64,000 bases of DNA from Bradyrhizobium sp. Y36 (GCF_002531575.1 NZ_NWTI01000007.1:62001-126000); one strand, 5' to 3'; positions 18,077 to 27,767 are shown, numbered from the stretch's first letter. The notes: generated by a model from the sequence alone, not told the origin. A program made the numbers and translations.

Positions 18077-18892
18077 CTAAACCTCCAACGTCACCGTCAC
18101 AGGCACGTGGTCCGACGGACGCTCCCAGCTCCGCGCGTCGCGCAGGATCTTGAAGTCGCTGACCGCGTCCTTTAGCGCGCGCGAGACCCAGATGTGGTCG
18201 AGCCTGCGGCCGCGGTCGCCGACGGTCCAGTCGGCGGAGCGGTAGCTCCACCATGTGTAGACCTTCTCCGACATCGGGATGCGGTCCCGTGCGACGTCGA
18301 TCCATTCGCCGGCTTCGAGCGCCGCCTTGAGCTTTTCGGTTTCGACAGGCGTATGCGAAACCACCTTCAGAAGCTGCTTGTGCGACCACACGTCGTTCTC
18401 GTGCGGGGCGACGTTGAGATCGCCGACCAGGATGTGGCGATCGTCACCGCGCGGATGCAGCGGCTCGCACGCCTTCATCTCGTCGAGGAAGCGAAGCTTG
18501 TGGTCGAACTTCTCGTTCAGCGCGGGATCGGGAATGTCGCCGCCGGCGGGCACGTAGAAATTATGCAGCACCAGCGGCTTTGCGATGTTGGCCTTCGCGC
18601 CGAACGACACGGAGATATGGCGTGAATCCACCTTGTCGCAGAAGGTGCGGATGTCCGTCGACTCGAACGGAATCTTCGAGACGATGGCGACGCCGTGATA
18701 GCCCTTCTGCCCGTTCAGCGCGACGTGCTCGTAGCCGAGCCGCTTGAAGCGCTTCAGCGGAAAGGCGTCGTCGATGCATTTGGTTTCCTGCAAGCACAAC
18801 ACGTCCGGCCGCGCGCTCTTGAGGAATTTCGCGACCAGGTCGATGCGCAGGCGCACCGAATTGATGTTCCAGGTTGTCAGGGAAAAACGCAT
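18077..18892 (-). CDS. xthA: Exodeoxyribonuclease III
   Basis: XthA is an AP endonuclease and 3'-5' exonuclease of base-excision repair. The EEP-fold motifs are visible: TTWNINSVR (Asn11), CLQETK with metal-binding Glu36, GDLNVAPHENDVW, and the C-terminal SDHVPV. At 271 residues the size is normal. It is the last gene of the minus-strand series aminotransferase-ftsK-lolA-xthA, although a repeat of about 90 bases separates it from lolA. Confidence 0.95.
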   Translation of the reverse strand: MRFSLTTWNINSVRLRIDLVAKFLKSARPDVLCLQETKCIDDAFPLKRFKRLGYEHVALNGQKGYHGVAIVSKIPFESTDIRTFCDKVDSRHISVSFGAKANIAKPLVLHNFYVPAGGDIPDPALNEKFDHKLRFLDEMKACEPLHPRGDDRHILVGDLNVAPHENDVWSHKQLLKVVSHTPVETEKLKAALEAGEWIDVARDRIPMSEKVYTWWSYRSADWTVGDRGRRLDHIWVSRALKDAVSDFKILRDARSWERPSDHVPVTVTLEV

Positions 18893-18951
18893 GAGGGATG
18901 CGTCTTAGCATGGATTGGCGCGGGGAAAATGCTTGTCCACAGGCCCGAAAT

Positions 18952-19041
18952 CGTAGGGTGGGTGAGCGCAGCGTAACCCACCTCTTTGGTTTGCGCAGTG
19001 GCAGGCGTGGTGGGCTATGCCTGCGCCTAACCCACCCTACG
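18952..19041. repeat. Palindromic repeat between lolA and xthA
   Basis: The ends CGTAGGGTGGG and CCCACCCTACG are perfect inverted repeats. The family is the same as the parA-parB element at 5648-5731. Confidence 0.8.
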
Positions 19042-19046
19042 CATCG

Positions 19047-19862
19047 TCATCCCGGCGCCGGGCCGTAATTGGTGAAGTCGATCTTGAACATGCTGGGATC
19101 GAGCTTCTTGCTCGAGTCCAGATTGTAGACCGCGATCGTGGTGTCGTAGCCCTGCGGATCGGTGACGGTCCATTGCTTGAGCTGGCCATCCTTGGCGCCG
19201 AACATCAGGAGAAGGCGGCTGGTGCCGACCAGCGCCTGCTTCTCCTCGATGGTGACGCTGACGAAGACGTCGTCGGCCGAGACGCCCACGACATTGGTGT
19301 CCTTCATCAGGTCGATGCGGTCGGACAGCAGGAAGCGCAGCGGCGTCTGCGACAGCGGATAAACGTCCTGTGTCGCGAGCTTGCGGTCGCGGACGACAAG
19401 CGACGATCCGTCGGCGACGATGTCGATCGGGCTCGGCGCGTCATATTCGAACCGGACCTTGCCGGGCTTCTGGATGTAGAAATCGCCCTGCGTCTTGCTG
19501 CCGTCCGGACCGACCTGGACGAAATTCCCGACCAGCGTCGACAGCGACGACAGATAGGCGCTGACCTTGGCCGCCTGTGCCTTCTGGTTGGCATCGAAGG
19601 TCTGGAAGATGCTGCTCGGCACGTTGCGGCGCGGATCCGGGATCACCGGATTCGGCGGCGCCTGCGTCGCGCCGGTGACAGCGGGTCCGCCGCCTCCGGA
19701 TTGAGCACCATCACGGCCCTTCGGCGCGGGCTTCGGCACCGGAACGGTCTGCGCCAGGGACGAAGCGGTCACCATCGCGGCGGTGACGAGCAGCACGCCG
19801 ACCACGCGCGCGCTTCGCGCAGCAATGGTGGCAGCGAATCGAATGTCCGGATGTCTGATCAA
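19047..19862 (-). CDS. lolA: Outer-membrane lipoprotein carrier LolA family protein
   Basis: LolA shuttles lipoproteins through the periplasm. The sequence begins with a basic N-terminus and a hydrophobic signal segment (VVGVLLVTAAMVTASSLA). A Pro/Gly-rich linker follows (about 40-80), then the LolA fold: GDFYIQKPGKVRFEYD, LRFLLSDRIDL and a C-terminal TVTDPQGYDTTIAVYNL. The length is 271 residues, longer than E. coli LolA because of the linker, as is normal in Rhizobiales. It lies downstream of ftsK, a common arrangement. Confidence 0.9.
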   Translation of the reverse strand: MIRHPDIRFAATIAARSARVVGVLLVTAAMVTASSLAQTVPVPKPAPKGRDGAQSGGGGPAVTGATQAPPNPVIPDPRRNVPSSIFQTFDANQKAQAAKVSAYLSSLSTLVGNFVQVGPDGSKTQGDFYIQKPGKVRFEYDAPSPIDIVADGSSLVVRDRKLATQDVYPLSQTPLRFLLSDRIDLMKDTNVVGVSADDVFVSVTIEEKQALVGTSRLLLMFGAKDGQLKQWTVTDPQGYDTTIAVYNLDSSKKLDPSMFKIDFTNYGPAPG

Positions 19863-19956
19863 CGCGTCGTCCTGTATGGCTAGGCGCCTTTTAGCGTGAT
19901 TTCGGGCAAAAGCAGATATCGATTTTGCGTGAAATGATGTGTCGAGGCTCCTCGCC

Positions 19957-22437
19957 TCACATATGGCTGTCTTCTTCCTCGACCAGAATCTCGCGCTTGC
20001 CGGCGTGGTTGGCGGGTCCGACGATGCCTTCCAGTTCCATGCGCTCCATCAGCGATGCGGCGCGGTTGTACCCGATCTGCAGGCGGCGCTGGATGTAGCT
20101 GGTCGAGGCCTTGCGGTCGCGTTTGACGATCGCAACGGCCTGCTGGAAGAGATCCCCGCCGCCATCCGCGCCCATGCCGCTGGCGTCGAACACGGCGCCG
20201 CCGTCCTCGTCCTCGGAGGGCTCTTCGGCCGTGACCGCCTCGAGATATTCCGGCTGGCCCTGCGTCTTGAGGTGGCGCACCACCTTCTCGACTTCTTCGT
20301 CGGAGGCAAAGGGACCATGCACGCGGCTGATGCGGCCGCCGCCGGCCATGTAGAGCATGTCGCCTTGGCCGAGCAGCTGCTCGGCGCCCATTTCGCCGAG
20401 GATGGTGCGGCTGTCGATCTTGGACGTGACCTGGAAGGCGATGCGGGTCGGGAAGTTCGCCTTGATGGTGCCGGTGATGACGTCCACCGACGGACGCTGC
20501 GTCGCCAGGATCACGTGCAAGCCGGCGGCACGCGCCATCTGCGCCAGACGCTGCACCGCGCCTTCGATGTCCTTGCCGGCGACCATCATCAGGTCGGCCA
20601 TTTCGTCGACGATGATGACGATGTAGGGCAGCGGATCGAGCGAGAGCTTCTCTTCCTCGTAGATCGCCTTGCCGGTTTCCTTGTCGAAGCCGGTGTGCAC
20701 CGTGCGCGTCGGCTCTTCGCCCTTGGCTTTCAGCTCGAGCAGGCGCGTGTTGTAGCCGTCGATGTTGCGGACACCGAGCTTGGCCATGTTCTTGTAGCGC
20801 TCTTCCATCTCGCGCACCGCCCATTTCAGCGCGACCACCGCCTTCTTGGGGTCGGTCACGACGGGCGTCAGCAGATGGGGGATGCCGTCATAGACGGAGA
20901 GTTCGAGCATCTTGGGATCGACCATGATCAGGCGGCACTGATCGGGCCGCAGCCGGTAGACCAGGCTGAGGATCATGGTGTTGATCGCGACCGACTTGCC
21001 CGAGCCGGTGGTGCCGGCGATTAGCATGTGCGGCGTGCGCGCGAGGTCGATGATGACGGGGTCACCGCCGATGGTCTTGCCGAGGCAGAGCGGAAGTTTC
21101 GCGACCGTGTCGGTCGCTTCCTTGGCGACCAGCAGCTCGCGGAGATAAACCTTTTCACGATGCGCGTTCGGCAGCTCGATGCCGATCGCGTTGCGGCCGG
21201 GCACGACCGCGACGCGCGCCGACAGCGCGCTCATCGATCGCGCGATGTCGTCGGAAAGCCCGATCACGCGCGACGATTTGATGCCGGGTGCCGGTTCGAG
21301 TTCGTAGAGCGTGACCACGGGGCCGGGATTGGCCTTGACGATCTCGCCGCGCACGCCGAAGTCCTGCAGCACGCCTTCGAGCGAACGTGAATTGGTTTCC
21401 AGCTCGGCCTTGCTGAGCGGTTGTCGGTCGCCGGCCTTCGGCGCGGCCAGCATGGAGACGGAGGGAAGGTCGAACTTGTCGGAGGATTTCCTGGCAGGAG
21501 CCTTCGGCGCCGCCTTCTTGCGCGGGGCACGCGCAGTGGGCTCTTCCTCTTCCTCCTCTTCGTCCTCTTCCTCGTGCTGATCCTCGACGTCCTCGTCTTC
21601 GTCCTCAGCATGCGGCGAGATCGAGGGCGCGGTGCGGCCGCCGCCGAGGTTCGGCTCCTGGCGGCTGAAGCTGGCGGCCTTGGTCTTCGGTCCGCTCGAA
21701 ACCAGCGAGCGATAGGCGGCGCCACACAGCCAGATCAGCCGCGCCTTCGTGCTCATCAGCGCATGGAACAGCCAGCCCAGCGACACCGAGCCGCGATCGC
21801 TGTCCTCGTCCTCCTCGAGCGGCTTGTCGTCCTCCTCGATATCGGGGAGTTCGTCATGCTCGCGCGCGCCGAGGCCGCAGGCGATCAGGAAGGTCACCGT
21901 CAACGCAGCGAACAGGATCATGCCCAGCACGATGCGATAGATCGTGCCGGGCGGCCCGAAAATCACCGCGGGCGCGCGCACCAGGGCATCGCCGACCACG
22001 CCGCCGAGACCGGTCGGCAGCGGCCACGCACCGCCATGCGGCCAGCAACTGACGAAGCCCGCCGCGATCACCGTGCAGAGAATCCAGGAACCCAGCCGCA
22101 GGGCTTCGCGGTCGAACGGGCGATGCGTCATCATGCGCCAGCCCCAGACCGCGACGGTCAGGACCAACATGATCGCGCCGAGCCCGAGGATCTGCATCGC
22201 AAGATCGGCGCCGATCGCGCCGGCATAACCCAGGATGTTGCGGATCGGCCGCGAGGTTGCATGGCTGAGGCTGGGATCCTGCACCGACCAGGTCATTAGC
22301 GCGGCCGAGGCGACGCCCGCCAGCGCGATCAGGCCGAGGCCGCTGAGCTCGCGCATGCGCCGCGCCAGACCTTCGCGGATCGACGGCGGCAGATGGCCGA
22401 CCAGTGGAATGACACGTTCGATTGCCGACATGCTCAC
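19957..22437 (-). CDS. ftsK: DNA translocase FtsK
   Basis: FtsK anchors at the division septum and pumps chromosome ends to dif for XerCD resolution. The N-terminal part (to about 190) has four hydrophobic segments. A linker (200-330) carries a very acidic run followed by a Lys/Pro-rich stretch. The motor domain has Walker A GTTGSGKS at 475-482 and Walker [14 protein letters not shown]. The final 65 residues are the gamma winged helix ([15 protein letters not shown]) that reads KOPS. The 826-residue size is normal. An ATG two codons in is an alternative start. It lies ten bases after the aminotransferase stop. Confidence 0.96.
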   Translation of the reverse strand: MSMSAIERVIPLVGHLPPSIREGLARRMRELSGLGLIALAGVASAALMTWSVQDPSLSHATSRPIRNILGYAGAIGADLAMQILGLGAIMLVLTVAVWGWRMMTHRPFDREALRLGSWILCTVIAAGFVSCWPHGGAWPLPTGLGGVVGDALVRAPAVIFGPPGTIYRIVLGMILFAALTVTFLIACGLGAREHDELPDIEEDDKPLEEDEDSDRGSVSLGWLFHALMSTKARLIWLCGAAYRSLVSSGPKTKAASFSRQEPNLGGGRTAPSISPHAEDEDEDVEDQHEEEDEEEEEEEPTARAPRKKAAPKAPARKSSDKFDLPSVSMLAAPKAGDRQPLSKAELETNSRSLEGVLQDFGVRGEIVKANPGPVVTLYELEPAPGIKSSRVIGLSDDIARSMSALSARVAVVPGRNAIGIELPNAHREKVYLRELLVAKEATDTVAKLPLCLGKTIGGDPVIIDLARTPHMLIAGTTGSGKSVAINTMILSLVYRLRPDQCRLIMVDPKMLELSVYDGIPHLLTPVVTDPKKAVVALKWAVREMEERYKNMAKLGVRNIDGYNTRLLELKAKGEEPTRTVHTGFDKETGKAIYEEEKLSLDPLPYIVIIVDEMADLMMVAGKDIEGAVQRLAQMARAAGLHVILATQRPSVDVITGTIKANFPTRIAFQVTSKIDSRTILGEMGAEQLLGQGDMLYMAGGGRISRVHGPFASDEEVEKVVRHLKTQGQPEYLEAVTAEEPSEDEDGGAVFDASGMGADGGGDLFQQAVAIVKRDRKASTSYIQRRLQIGYNRAASLMERMELEGIVGPANHAGKREILVEEEDSHM

Positions 22438-22446
22438 GGGCCCCGC

Positions 22447-23655
22447 CTAACCCAGAGTCTCGACCAGACGATGCAGCGCCTGCGCCGTAGTCTCGCCATC
22501 CTGCACCAGCGCGAGGCGAATATAGCCCGCGCCGGGGTTGAAGCCGTCAGGCTGCTGTCGCGCCAAAAAGCTGCCGGGCACCACGCGCACGCCTGCTTCC
22601 TTGAAAAGCTTGAGCGTCACGGAGACGTCGTCGCCGATCTCGGACGTGTTGAGCCAGACGCAGAAGCCGGCATCGGGCCGGCGATAGCCGTAACGGTTGC
22701 CGATGATCTGGTCGGCGAGATCGAACTTGATCCGGTAGAGCCTGCGATTCTCCTCGACATGCGCTTCGTCGCCATAGGCAAAGGTCGCGACGTGCTGGAG
22801 CGGCACCGGCACCTGCGGCGCGGCGATGTTGCGCAGCTCCAGGAACATGCCGATGAATGTCTTGTCGCCGGCGGCGAAACCGACGCGCAGGCCCGGCAGG
22901 TTCGAGCGCTTCGACAGCGACTGGAACGCGGCCACGCGGGTGAAATCCGCACCCGCGCATTCGAGCGCGCTGCCCGGGGCTTCACGGGTGTAGATCTCCG
23001 AATAACACTCGTCGCTGAGGATCATGAAGCCGTAGCGGTCGGCAAGGCGCTTCAGGCGCGTGAAGTAATCGCGCGATGCGACCGAACCCTGCGGATTGGC
23101 CGGCGAGGCGAGATAGAACGCCACGGTGCGCGCCAAAGTCGCCTCGTCGATGGCATCGAGATCGGGCAGGAAGCCGTTCTCGACGGTGGTCGACAGATAG
23201 ACCGGCTCGCAGGCGGCAGCTAAGGCGCCGGCGCCGTACACCGGGTAGAACGGGTTTGGCATCAGGATGGCGGGCTTGCCGGGGCGCGGACCGACGTAGC
23301 GCGCGGCTGCGATCGCGGCGAGGAACAGCCCCTCGCGGCTGCCATTGAGCACGAGAATCTCGCTTTTGGGGTCGAGCGGTCGCGGCAGCTTGAAGCGGGA
23401 CGACAGCCAGGCGCTTGCGGCCTGCCGGAACGGGTCGGTGCCCTGGTTCATCGGGTAGCGGCCGAAATCGGCGATGTGCTTGGCCAGCACCGGACCGACG
23501 AAATCAGGCACGGGATGCTGCGGTTCGCCGACCGCAAGCGAAATCAATGGCTTGCCCGGTTGATGCGGCGCCAGCAGCTCGTTCAGCCGGACGAAGGGCG
23601 AGCGTTCGTTGTTGGAGCTTCCATTGGCCTGCGGCGCACGGGATGAAGCGGTCAT
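22447..23655 (-). CDS. PLP-dependent aminotransferase class I/II (DapC-like)
   Basis: A fold-type I aminotransferase. SPANPQGSV (substrate loop), ILSDECYSEIY (PLP-contacting Asp and Tyr) and SLSKRSNLPGLRVG (the PLP lysine in SLSK) are all present. The closest family is N-succinyldiaminopimelate aminotransferase (DapC) of alphaproteobacteria, which would place it in lysine and peptidoglycan-precursor synthesis, but the substrate cannot be read from sequence. I start at the ATG at 23655 (MTASSRAPQ); a GTG at 23700 would add an unconserved tail. The stop is ten bases from the ftsK start. Confidence 0.87.
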   Translation of the reverse strand: MTASSRAPQANGSSNNERSPFVRLNELLAPHQPGKPLISLAVGEPQHPVPDFVGPVLAKHIADFGRYPMNQGTDPFRQAASAWLSSRFKLPRPLDPKSEILVLNGSREGLFLAAIAAARYVGPRPGKPAILMPNPFYPVYGAGALAAACEPVYLSTTVENGFLPDLDAIDEATLARTVAFYLASPANPQGSVASRDYFTRLKRLADRYGFMILSDECYSEIYTREAPGSALECAGADFTRVAAFQSLSKRSNLPGLRVGFAAGDKTFIGMFLELRNIAAPQVPVPLQHVATFAYGDEAHVEENRRLYRIKFDLADQIIGNRYGYRRPDAGFCVWLNTSEIGDDVSVTLKLFKEAGVRVVPGSFLARQQPDGFNPGAGYIRLALVQDGETTAQALHRLVETLG

Positions 23656-23840
23656 GACCATTCTGGGCGCCAGTACTCTTGGAACGGCCGGTCGCAGCAC
23701 GGCGCCGGCGGGAAAGCGGTTCAGTTCACCATAGATAGGGCGAGGTTAAGACGCGATTAACCATCGGTCGCCGCCTCCGTCCAGGGCAGGAATAATGAGG
23801 CCGGATAACAACGGGATGCGAGGCCGCTTGGGGGGCGCAC

Positions 23841-23870
23841 GTCATGGCCGGGGCTTGTCCCGGCCATGAC
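23841..23870. repeat. Short perfect palindromic repeat
   Basis: GTCATGGCCGGG and CCCGGCCATGAC are perfect 12-base arms separated by GCTTGT. It lies between the GFA-type gene stop and the aminotransferase start. A similar element is at 39007-39030. Confidence 0.85.
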
Positions 23871-23891
23871 GAGCTTCGCAAATCAGACGCC

Positions 23892-24296
23892 TCAGTGCCC
23901 CGGCAATTTCTCGAACGTCTTCATGCCCGGCGGGATCGCGTGAAACTCCTGCATGTCGCAGGTGTAGATCGCCATCTGCGGCTGGAACTGGGCCGGATCG
24001 TCCAGCGTGCCGACTTTCACCACCACAGCGGGCAGGCCCGGAACCTTGGTCACCAGATGGGTGCCGCATTCGGCGCAGAATTCGCGCGTGACGGCGCGTT
24101 CGAGGTCCTTGCGGGTGAACTGCTTGGGCTGCCCCTTGGTGTAGCTGAAGCCGGCCACCGGCATCGCGATGAAGGTGTTGGGCGCACCGCCCGAGATGTA
24201 CTGGCACTCCCGGCAATGACATTGGGCCTGCATCATCGGATCGCCTTCGGCCTTGTAGCGCACTTCGCCGCAATAGCACCCGCCTTCCAAATGCAT
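23892..24296 (-). CDS. GFA family protein (CENP-V/GFA zinc domain)
   Basis: Named after glutathione-dependent formaldehyde-activating enzyme, although most members have no proven reaction. The zinc-binding cysteines are seen as CYCGEVRY near the start, CHCRECQ in the first third and FCAECGTH in the middle. The length is 134 residues. The ATG at 24296 is preceded by GGGAGGA at good spacing, which decides the start over longer frames. It is transcribed away from the amtB terminator and has no obvious partner. Confidence 0.9.
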   Translation of the reverse strand: MHLEGGCYCGEVRYKAEGDPMMQAQCHCRECQYISGGAPNTFIAMPVAGFSYTKGQPKQFTRKDLERAVTREFCAECGTHLVTKVPGLPAVVVKVGTLDDPAQFQPQMAIYTCDMQEFHAIPPGMKTFEKLPGH

Positions 24297-24382
24297 GACG
24301 TCCTCCCGATTGTTGTTCGTTGTGGCCGATATTTCTGCGCCGTAAGCGCGGAATGGCAATCTTTTTCTTCCCGGGCATCGGG

Positions 24383-24420
24383 CAAAAAGAAAGGGGCTCC
24401 AGCTTGCGCTGGAGCCCCTC
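24383..24420 (-). terminator. Intrinsic terminator downstream of amtB (first copy)
   Basis: On the minus strand AGGGGCTCCAGC pairs with GCTGGAGCCCCT across a four-base loop, a 12-base-pair stem, followed by TTCTTTTTG. It lies about 80 bases after the amtB stop and ends the glnK-amtB transcript. Confidence 0.9.
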
Positions 24421-24499
24421 AACGGTCAGGGCATTGCCGGGTATGTGCCCGAACCGTAGTTCTGGGCGCGATCTCCGAGGAGACCGCGCCCGGGAGGAG

Positions 24500-25948
24500 T
24501 TACATGTTGTAGGCGCGCTCGGTGTGCTCGGTGATGTCGAGCCCTTCACGCTCGCTCTCGACATTGGTGCGCAGACCAACGATCACATCGACGACCTTGT
24601 AGAGGATCGCCGAACCGATGCCCGACCACACCAGCGTGGTGCCGACGCCCCAGATCTGGGACATCATCTGCGCTGCGAAGTCGTAGTCGGCGACCTTCGG
24701 CGGGATCGCGGTGTAGTCGATGATGCCGGCGCCGCCGAGGGCGGGGTTGACGAGAATGCCGGTGCCGAGAGCGCCGACGATGCCGCCGATGCAGTGCACG
24801 CCGAACACATCGAGGCTGTCATCGTAGCCGAGCGCGTTCTTCACGACGGTGCAGAAGAACAGGCAGACCACGCCGACCACGAGGCCGAGGACGATCGCAC
24901 CCATCACGCCGGAGAAGCCGGCGGCAGGAGTGACGGCCACGAGGCCCGCGACAGCGCCGGAGATGACGCCGAGCACCGAGGGGTGACCCTTGATGATCCA
25001 CTCCGCGAACATCCACGACAGCGCGGCGGCAGCGGTGGCGACGAAGGAGTTGGTCATGGCGAGCGCAGCGCCGCCATTGGCTTCGAGGTTGGAGCCGGCG
25101 TTGAAGCCGAACCAGCCGACCCAGAGCAGCGAGGCGCCGATCATCGACATGGTCAGCGAGTGAGGAGCCATCAGCTCCTTGCCGTAGCCGACGCGCTTGC
25201 CGATCAGGAGAGCGCCGACGAGGCCTGCGATGCCGGCGTTGATGTGCACCACGGTGCCGCCAGCGAAGTCGATCGCGCCCTTCTTGAAGATCCAGCCGGC
25301 ATCGGCGTTGATCTCGTCGAGCTTGGCCTGCGCCGCGGTCTTCGCCGCCGCATCAGTCGCCGCAGCCAGAGCCTTGGCGGCGTCCTGGATCATGTCCGGG
25401 CCCGGCCAGTACCAGACCATGTGCGCGATCGGGAAGTAGATCAGCGTGACCCAGAGCGGGATGAACAGGGCGATCGCCGAGAACTTCATGCGCTCGGCGA
25501 AGGCGCCGACGATGAGGGCGGGCGTGATCGCCGCGAAGGTCATCTGGAAGCACATGTAGATGAGCTCCGAGATGTTGGCATCGACCGAGAAGGTCGCGGC
25601 CTTCGAGTCGGTGGTGACGCCCATCATGAAGGCCTTGGAGAAGCCGCCGATGAAGTCGGAGCCGCCGGTGAAGGCAAGGCTGTAGCCGTACACGGCCCAG
25701 ATCACGGTGACGACACAGACGGTGTAGAACACCTGCATCAGGACCGAGAGCATGTTCTTGGAGCGGACGAGACCGCCGTAGAACAGCGCGAGACCGGGGA
25801 TCGTCATCAACAGCACCAGCACTGTCGATGTCAGCATCCAGGCGTTGTCTCCCTTGTTGACCGTTGGCTCGGCGTAGGCTGCGGTCGCAGCGAACAGGCC
25901 GGCTGCGAGAGCCGCCAATCCCGCGCCATAGGGACGCTTGAACGTCAT
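24500..25948 (-). CDS. amtB: Ammonium transporter AmtB (copy 1)
   Basis: AmtB is the trimeric ammonium channel controlled by GlnK. A cleavable signal peptide is seen (MTFKRPYGAGLAALAAGLFAATAAYA). Eleven or so transmembrane helices carry the family twin-His residues (GGTVVHINAG and LDVFGVHCIGG). An Ala-rich hydrophilic insertion of about 40 residues (TDAAAKTAAQAKLDEINADA) precedes the first twin-His helix and is absent from copy 2. The ATG at 25948 follows AGGAGTGAATAAT, giving 482 residues; the longer frame to 25990 overlaps glnK and is rejected. It is the second gene of glnK-amtB with a 38-base gap and a clear terminator. Confidence 0.95.
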   Translation of the reverse strand: MTFKRPYGAGLAALAAGLFAATAAYAEPTVNKGDNAWMLTSTVLVLLMTIPGLALFYGGLVRSKNMLSVLMQVFYTVCVVTVIWAVYGYSLAFTGGSDFIGGFSKAFMMGVTTDSKAATFSVDANISELIYMCFQMTFAAITPALIVGAFAERMKFSAIALFIPLWVTLIYFPIAHMVWYWPGPDMIQDAAKALAAATDAAAKTAAQAKLDEINADAGWIFKKGAIDFAGGTVVHINAGIAGLVGALLIGKRVGYGKELMAPHSLTMSMIGASLLWVGWFGFNAGSNLEANGGAALAMTNSFVATAAAALSWMFAEWIIKGHPSVLGVISGAVAGLVAVTPAAGFSGVMGAIVLGLVVGVVCLFFCTVVKNALGYDDSLDVFGVHCIGGIVGALGTGILVNPALGGAGIIDYTAIPPKVADYDFAAQMMSQIWGVGTTLVWSGIGSAILYKVVDVIVGLRTNVESEREGLDITEHTERAYNM

Positions 25949-25986
25949 ATTATTCACTCCTGATTGGATAAAGGTTGAGCGCGAAA

Positions 25987-26325
25987 TCAAAGGGCCGCGG
26001 CATCGGCCTCGCCGGTGCGGATGCGCACTGCGTGGTCGAGGTTGATGACGAAGATCTTGCCGTCGCCGATCTGTCCGGTTTTCGCAGCGGACGTGATGGC
26101 GTCGATGGTCTTGTCGACCTGGTCGGAGGCGACAGCGACCTCGATCTTGATCTTGGGCAGGAAGCTCACGGCATATTCGGCGCCGCGATAGATTTCCGTA
26201 TGGCCCTTCTGGCGGCCATATCCCTTGACTTCCGTCACCGTGAGACCGTGAACGCCGATGGCGGTCAGGGCGTCACGGACTTCTTCCAGCTTGAATGGCT
26301 TGATAATCGCCATAACAATTTTCAT
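25987..26325 (-). CDS. glnK: PII signal-transduction protein GlnK (copy 1)
   Basis: PII trimers sense 2-oxoglutarate, ATP/ADP and, through uridylylation, glutamine; GlnK plugs AmtB when ammonium rises. The 112-residue sequence is complete, with the T-loop uridylylation site Tyr51 in TEIYRGAEY and the C-terminal RIRTGE. The ATG at 26325 is the canonical MKIVMAIIKP start; a longer frame upstream is not credible. A strong sigma-54 promoter motif lies about 105 bases upstream, so NtrC-controlled nitrogen-limited expression together with amtB is likely. Confidence 0.96.
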   Translation of the reverse strand: MKIVMAIIKPFKLEEVRDALTAIGVHGLTVTEVKGYGRQKGHTEIYRGAEYAVSFLPKIKIEVAVASDQVDKTIDAITSAAKTGQIGDGKIFVINLDHAVRIRTGEADAAAL

Positions 26326-26768
26326 GGGTCCTATCCCCGCTTGGGCCCGGTCCGGACATGGCCGGGCGTTCTCGACTGGTTCGCCACGAGGGAGAAAGTT
26401 CACTACGCGGGCACAGCCAGGACCCTTAGAATCAAATGCCGTGCCAGATCGGACCGCTTGCCTAACGGACTATGAAAACGGGGGTTTTCGCGTTCGACGG
26501 ATATTGCGGTGCGGTGCGCTATTCCGTCGCGCTCAAATCGTGGTCAGGTCTGCTCAAAACGCGAGCACGACAGGCTACCGACACAATGTTGCTCATGTGT
26601 CGGGCAGCGTTACGGTATCCAAATACGGATACGGTTGTGGTGGGGCTTGGCCGTGCCGCGAAATATCGAGCGGCTGGCCTCTTTGCCCACCGGATGCGCG
26701 CTCATGCTGAGCTGCCTGGACCGGACAAGCTCCTGGTAGAGCAGCCGGTTCAGACCGCCGCCGGATCG
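26326..26768. other. Spacer upstream of glnK and downstream of the clpP-like gene
   Basis: The 443-base gap holds the glnK promoter at 26431-26447. I see no convincing gene in the remainder (26450-26768). It is noticeably less GC-rich and less codon-like than its neighbours, so it may include the NtrC enhancer sites, but I could not identify a clear NtrC palindrome. Confidence 0.5.
26431..26447 (-). promoter_or_regulatory. Sigma-54 promoter of glnK-amtB (copy 1)
   Basis: On the minus strand CTGGCACGGCATTTGAT fits the -24/-12 consensus YTGGCACGNNNNTTGCW with a single mismatch (TTGA for TTGC). The GG and G-12 spacing is correct. It lies about 105 bases before the glnK ATG, as expected for nitrogen-regulated glnK operons. 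Confidence 0.8.
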
Positions 26769-27371
26769 TCAGGCGGCCTCGCGCTCCGCAAAGACCCTGT
26801 CGACCAGGCCCCACTCGACCCCCTGCTGCGCGGTCATGAAGTGATCGCGGTCCAGGGTCCGCTCCACCTCTTCCTCGGTGCGCCCGCAATGCTGCGCATA
26901 GAGCCGGGTGATGCGCCGCTTGGTTTCCTGCATCTCGTTGGCATGGATCAGGATGTCGGACGCCTGGCCCTGGAAGCCGCCGAGCGGCTGATGCACGTGA
27001 AGGCTTGCATTGGGCAGCGCGGCGCGGTGACCGGGCTCGCCGGCCATCAGCAGAAACGAACCCATCGAGCGCGCGGTGCCCATGCACAGCGTATGGACCG
27101 GCGCCTTGATGAACTGCATGGTGTCGTACATCGCAAGGCCAGAGGTTACCACGCCGCCATAGGAGTTGATGTAGAGATTGATCGGCCTGTTCGGATTCTC
27201 CGCCTCCAGGAACAGCAGCTGTGCGCAGACCAGCCCGGACATCGCGTCATTGACCTCACCGTTGAGGAAGATGATGCGTTCGCGCAGCAGCCGCGAGTAG
27301 ATGTCGAAGGATCGTTCGCCGCGGGCTGATTGTTCGACGACCATAGGGACGAGCTGAAGCATGTCGCGCAT
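26769..27371 (-). CDS. ClpP-like serine protease (paralogue)
   Basis: The 200-residue protein is a full-length ClpP subunit with an intact triad: Ser102 (TARSMGS), His127 (HVHQPLGG) and Asp176 (DRDHFMT). The spacings 25 and 49 are the same as in E. coli ClpP (97, 122, 171). It differs from housekeeping ClpP around the nucleophile, where GTARSMG replaces GQAASMG, and there is no clpX next to it, so it is a second ClpP. It could form mixed rings with the main ClpP or work with another unfoldase. It follows the ArsR-SRPBCC pair on the same strand by 39 bases. Confidence 0.9.
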   Translation of the reverse strand: MRDMLQLVPMVVEQSARGERSFDIYSRLLRERIIFLNGEVNDAMSGLVCAQLLFLEAENPNRPINLYINSYGGVVTSGLAMYDTMQFIKAPVHTLCMGTARSMGSFLLMAGEPGHRAALPNASLHVHQPLGGFQGQASDILIHANEMQETKRRITRLYAQHCGRTEEEVERTLDRDHFMTAQQGVEWGLVDRVFAEREAA

Positions 27372-27410
27372 CGGCGACCTCCATGTCTGCAGGTGATGAA
27401 GTCTCTTGTG

Positions 27411-27767
27411 CTAGGCCGCCGCGCGCATCAGGCGGCAATTGGTATTGGCCGGCCGCGGCAGCTCTGTCGTGATGTCGCAGGCTTGCTGGATGATGCGTAA
27501 GCGGGTGCTGCCGTCCTCATGCGGCTCGATCCGGAAGGTGACGTGGCTCTCGCGGAACGGCGGTTCGGAATCCCGCAGCCGATAGCGCACCTCCTCGCCG
27601 GGGATCGATGATTCCGGCTCGGCACGGGCAAGGTCGCAGTCCGGCAGCCAGCGCTCGCGCAGAGCCGGAATGGTCACGGCGCGCCAGACTTTGGCCGGCG
27701 GTGCGTCGAAATCAAATTCAAGCACCAGATTTGCATCAGGGCGATCAGGCTTCACGAGGTCGCTCAT
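27411..27767 (-). CDS. SRPBCC (AHSA1-like) domain protein
   Basis: The 118-residue protein has the helix-grip fold signature of AHSA1/polyketide-cyclase-like proteins: LVLEFDFDAPPAKVWRAVTIPALRERWLP at the N-terminus, then alternating strands and a truncated C-terminal helix. Its ATG overlaps the stop of the arsR gene as ATGA, so the two are translationally coupled. Such ArsR-SRPBCC pairs are widespread; the SRPBCC partner often binds a hydrophobic ligand, but the function here is unknown. The longer frame starting upstream only reads through arsR. Confidence 0.87.
   Translation of the reverse strand: MSDLVKPDRPDANLVLEFDFDAPPAKVWRAVTIPALRERWLPDCDLARAEPESSIPGEEVRYRLRDSEPPFRESHVTFRIEPHEDGSTRLRIIQQACDITTELPRPANTNCRLMRAAA

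Noticed and set aside
21540..21620. Simple-sequence repeat in ftsK
   Set aside because: It is the codon-level result of an acidic Glu/Asp-rich linker in FtsK, a normal feature of the family, not a separate element.
24320..25963. Long frame on the strand opposite amtB
   Set aside because: It is the antisense of a clear transmembrane protein; the predicted protein is His/Asp/Gly-rich low-complexity sequence typical of antisense frames in high-GC DNA. Similar long antisense frames over leuS, mnmG and cysNC were dismissed for the same reason.
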